Source: UBA11612 sp965228575
GTDB taxonomy: Bacteria; Pseudomonadota; Alphaproteobacteria; Rhodospirillales; Rhodospirillaceae
NCBI GenBank assembly: GCA_965228575.1
Contig: CBDDHW010000047.1
Span: forward strand, 1 to 28,276
DNA: 28,276 bases
Direction: 5' to 3'
This document shows positions 26,287 to 28,276 of this stretch, in pieces (position 1 is the stretch's first letter; the number at the start of each line of letters is the position of its first letter). The notes below the pieces were generated by a model. The model saw only the letters and a list, made by a program, of their open reading frames with translations, had not been told where the DNA came from and made no database searches. The position numbers and the translations under genes were made by a program.

Positions 26287-28276
26287 TTAGCTTGCGGCCT
26301 CGGCATCCGTAGGCTCAGCCTCACCTTCGCTCAAAGGAAGAGCTGCGGGGGGCTCTTCCACAGATTGAAGCTCAAGGTCACGAGTCGCGGCGAGAGACTT
26401 GAGGCGGTTCATCAACGCCCCCGTTCCCGCCGGGATCAAACGCCCAACGATCACATTCTCCTTAAGGCCAATAAGACTATCCACCTTACCGGTAACCGCG
26501 GCCTCGGTCAGAACGCGCGTTGTTTCTTGGAACGACGCCGCCGAGACAAAGGATTGGGTCTGCAGAGAGGCTTTCGTAATACCCTGCAGAACCGGTGTTG
26601 CCGTCGCTGGCGTTCCGCCTTCAGCTTGCACCTTCTCGTTTTCCGCGTCGAATTCGAGCTTGTCGGGCAACTCACCGACCATAAAGGTGGTATCTCCGCC
26701 GTCGACAATTTCAACCTTCTGCAACATTTGACGCACGATGACTTCGATGTGTTTGTCGTTAATTTTCACACCTTGAAGCCTGTAAACATCCTGGATTTCC
26801 TTGATCAGGTATTGGGCAAGCGCTTCCACGCCCATGACTTTCAAGATGTCGTGCGGAACGGGATTGCCGTCCATCAGCGGATCACCGGGGCGAACATAGT
26901 CGCCTTCCTGCACGGCCAAGTGCTTACCTTTTGGCACCATGTATTCGGAGGTTTCGCCGTCGTCCGCCTTTACGATAATGCGGCGCTTGGCTTTATAATC
27001 CTTCCCGAATTCAACGCGGCCCTCGGTTTCAGCGATAATCGCGTGGTCTTTGGGCTTGCGGGCCTCAAAGAGTTCCGCCACCCGCGGCAAACCACCGGTG
27101 ATATCACGTGTTTTAGAGCTTTCCCGCGGAATACGCGCAAGAACATCGCCTGCGTGCACTTTCTGTCCATTGTCGACCGACAGAACTGAATCCACACTGA
27201 GGAAATAGCGCGCCTCTAGACCATTATCCAAGGTTAGAACCTCGCCGCCCTGCTCTGCCGCTTTATCGCGTAGAGTAATACGCGGCTTAAGATCCGAGCC
27301 CTTGGGCTGCTGCTTCCAGTCGACAACGACTTTCGACGCAATACCCGTGGCTTCGTCCAAGGTTTCACGAACAGAAATGCCTTCCACGAGATCCATATAG
27401 TGAACAACACCTGCCTTCTCGGTCACGATCGGCAGGGTGTATGGATCCCATTCAGCCATCTTTTGGCCTTTCTCGACTTTTTGCTTGTCGTCCACAAAAA
27501 GCTTCGCACCGTAAGGAACGCGATGCCGCGCTTTCTCACGTCCTTGGTCATCCTCCAAAACGATTTCACAGTTGCGCGACATCACAACCATGATTTTTTC
27601 GCTGTTCTTCACGACCGAGCGATTGACGATGCTCACTTTCGCATCCAAAAGGGCTTCGATGCTCGATTGTTCGGCGCCGCGTTGCGCCGCGCCGCCGATG
27701 TGGAACGTCCGCATTGTTAGCTGCGTGCCCGGCTCACCGATGGATTGGGCCGCAATCACGCCGACCGCTTCGCCGGTATTGACGATGGTTCCGCGCGCGA
27801 GATCACGCCCATAACATGTCGCGCAAACACCGCCGACGGTTTCGCAGGTTAATGGCGAGCGAATCTTGAGGCGCTCCACCCCAATGTTCTCAATCACTTC
27901 CACTTCCGCTTCAGACAAGAGCGTCCCGCGCTTGAAGACTTTCTCACCAGTTTCAGGATGCAAGACATCTTCGTTGGTCACGCGGCCCAACACACGCTCA
28001 CCCAAAGACAGAACCACATCGCCGCCTTCCATAAGCGGCGTCGCTGTGACGCCCGAGGTGGTTTCACAATCATCTTCAACAATGATGGCATCTTGGGCGA
28101 CGTCTACAAGACGGCGCGTGAGGTAACCGGAGTTCGCGGTCTTGAGCGCTGTATCCGCAAGACCCTTCCGTGCACCGTGGGTGGAGTTAAAGTACTCCAG
28201 CACGTTCAAGCCTTCCTTGAAGTTCGAGATAATCGGCGTTTCGATGATCTCACCGGATGGCTTAGCCATCAGGCCG
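26287..28276 (-). CDS. rpoC: RNA polymerase beta' subunit, 3' half only
   Basis: This covers residues 736-1397 of beta', cut by the right window edge. It keeps zinc site 2 (C805, C879, C886, C889) and the trigger-loop region, but lacks the catalytic NADFDGDQ motif, which would lie beyond the edge. An internal Met at residue 738 (28267-28269) is not a start. The protein is identical to the matching part of 9218-13411. Confidence 0.97.
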   Translation of the reverse strand, partial: GLMAKPSGEIIETPIISNFKEGLNVLEYFNSTHGARKGLADTALKTANSGYLTRRLVDVAQDAIIVEDDCETTSGVTATPLMEGGDVVLSLGERVLGRVTNEDVLHPETGEKVFKRGTLLSEAEVEVIENIGVERLKIRSPLTCETVGGVCATCYGRDLARGTIVNTGEAVGVIAAQSIGEPGTQLTMRTFHIGGAAQRGAEQSSIEALLDAKVSIVNRSVVKNSEKIMVVMSRNCEIVLEDDQGREKARHRVPYGAKLFVDDKQKVEKGQKMAEWDPYTLPIVTEKAGVVHYMDLVEGISVRETLDEATGIASKVVVDWKQQPKGSDLKPRITLRDKAAEQGGEVLTLDNGLEARYFLSVDSVLSVDNGQKVHAGDVLARIPRESSKTRDITGGLPRVAELFEARKPKDHAIIAETEGRVEFGKDYKAKRRIIVKADDGETSEYMVPKGKHLAVQEGDYVRPGDPLMDGNPVPHDILKVMGVEALAQYLIKEIQDVYRLQGVKINDKHIEVIVRQMLQKVEIVDGGDTTFMVGELPDKLEFDAENEKVQAEGGTPATATPVLQGITKASLQTQSFVSAASFQETTRVLTEAAVTGKVDSLIGLKENVIVGRLIPAGTGALMNRLKSLAATRDLELQSVEEPPAALPLSEGEAEPTDAEAAS

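Larger units (their letters stand above)
17063..28276. repeat. Direct repeat, copy 2 of the 17-kb tuf-to-tuf unit
   Basis: Partner of 1-11207. Its ribosomal protein frames are all open where copy 1 is broken, so it is the better reading of the rpoB-to-secE part. Its tuf gene has an extra G and is the worse reading there. The two copies are separated by 5855 bases (11208-17062), which hold the 5' part of rpoC and most of rpoB. The period therefore equals one full tuf-trnW-secE-...-fusA unit. Confidence 0.97.

Overview
The window carries one block of core translation and transcription genes, all on the minus strand. In transcription order it is tuf, trnW, secE, nusG, rplK, rplA, rplJ, rplL, rpoB, rpoC, rpsL, rpsG, fusA, and then tuf again. 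This order, the 396-residue EF-Tu, the large RpoB (1392 aa) and RpoC (1397 aa), the 62-residue single-span SecE and the base composition point to an alphaproteobacterium. In many members of that class, two near-identical tuf genes flank exactly this segment. I cannot place it below class level.

The main structural fact is that the block is present about 1.66 times. Positions 1-11207 repeat at 17063-28276 in the same orientation, with a period of 17062-17069 bases. Copy 1 (left end to 11207) holds a partial rpoB, rplL, rplJ, rplA, rplK, nusG, secE, trnW, tuf, fusA, rpsG, rpsL and the 3' half of rpoC. The only complete rpoC (9218-13411) and complete rpoB (13504-17682) lie across the middle. Copy 2 (17063-28276) repeats rpoB 5' end to rpoC 3' half and is cut by the window edge. 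Both tuf genes lie between fusA and trnW, and no S10-operon gene follows either, so the repeating unit runs from tuf to tuf.

The copies differ in two ways. The first 4 kb of copy 1 has many single-base indels, mostly in homopolymers, which break rpoB, rplL, rplJ, rplK, nusG and secE; copy 2 is intact there. Copy 2 has one inserted G that breaks tuf. In addition, the 3' ends of the two tuf genes differ by three synonymous third-position substitutions. I read this as a circular or looped assembly path created by collapsing tuf1 and tuf2, with an unpolished left end. A real tuf x tuf recombination product (circle or array of at least three units) is the alternative.

The genes supply the ribosome stalk and L1/L11 arms, S12/S7, EF-G and EF-Tu, the beta and beta' subunits of RNA polymerase, NusG, SecE and tRNA-Trp. 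Expression signals visible include a sigma70-type promoter before trnW, a 346-base rplJ leader, a highly structured rplL-rpoB spacer resembling in layout the E. coli attenuator/RNase III region, an intrinsic terminator after rpoC, and a strong promoter with a 245-base leader before rpsL. I found no CRISPR array, insertion sequence, phage gene or novel enzymatic system. Plus-strand reading frames are shadows of the minus-strand genes.
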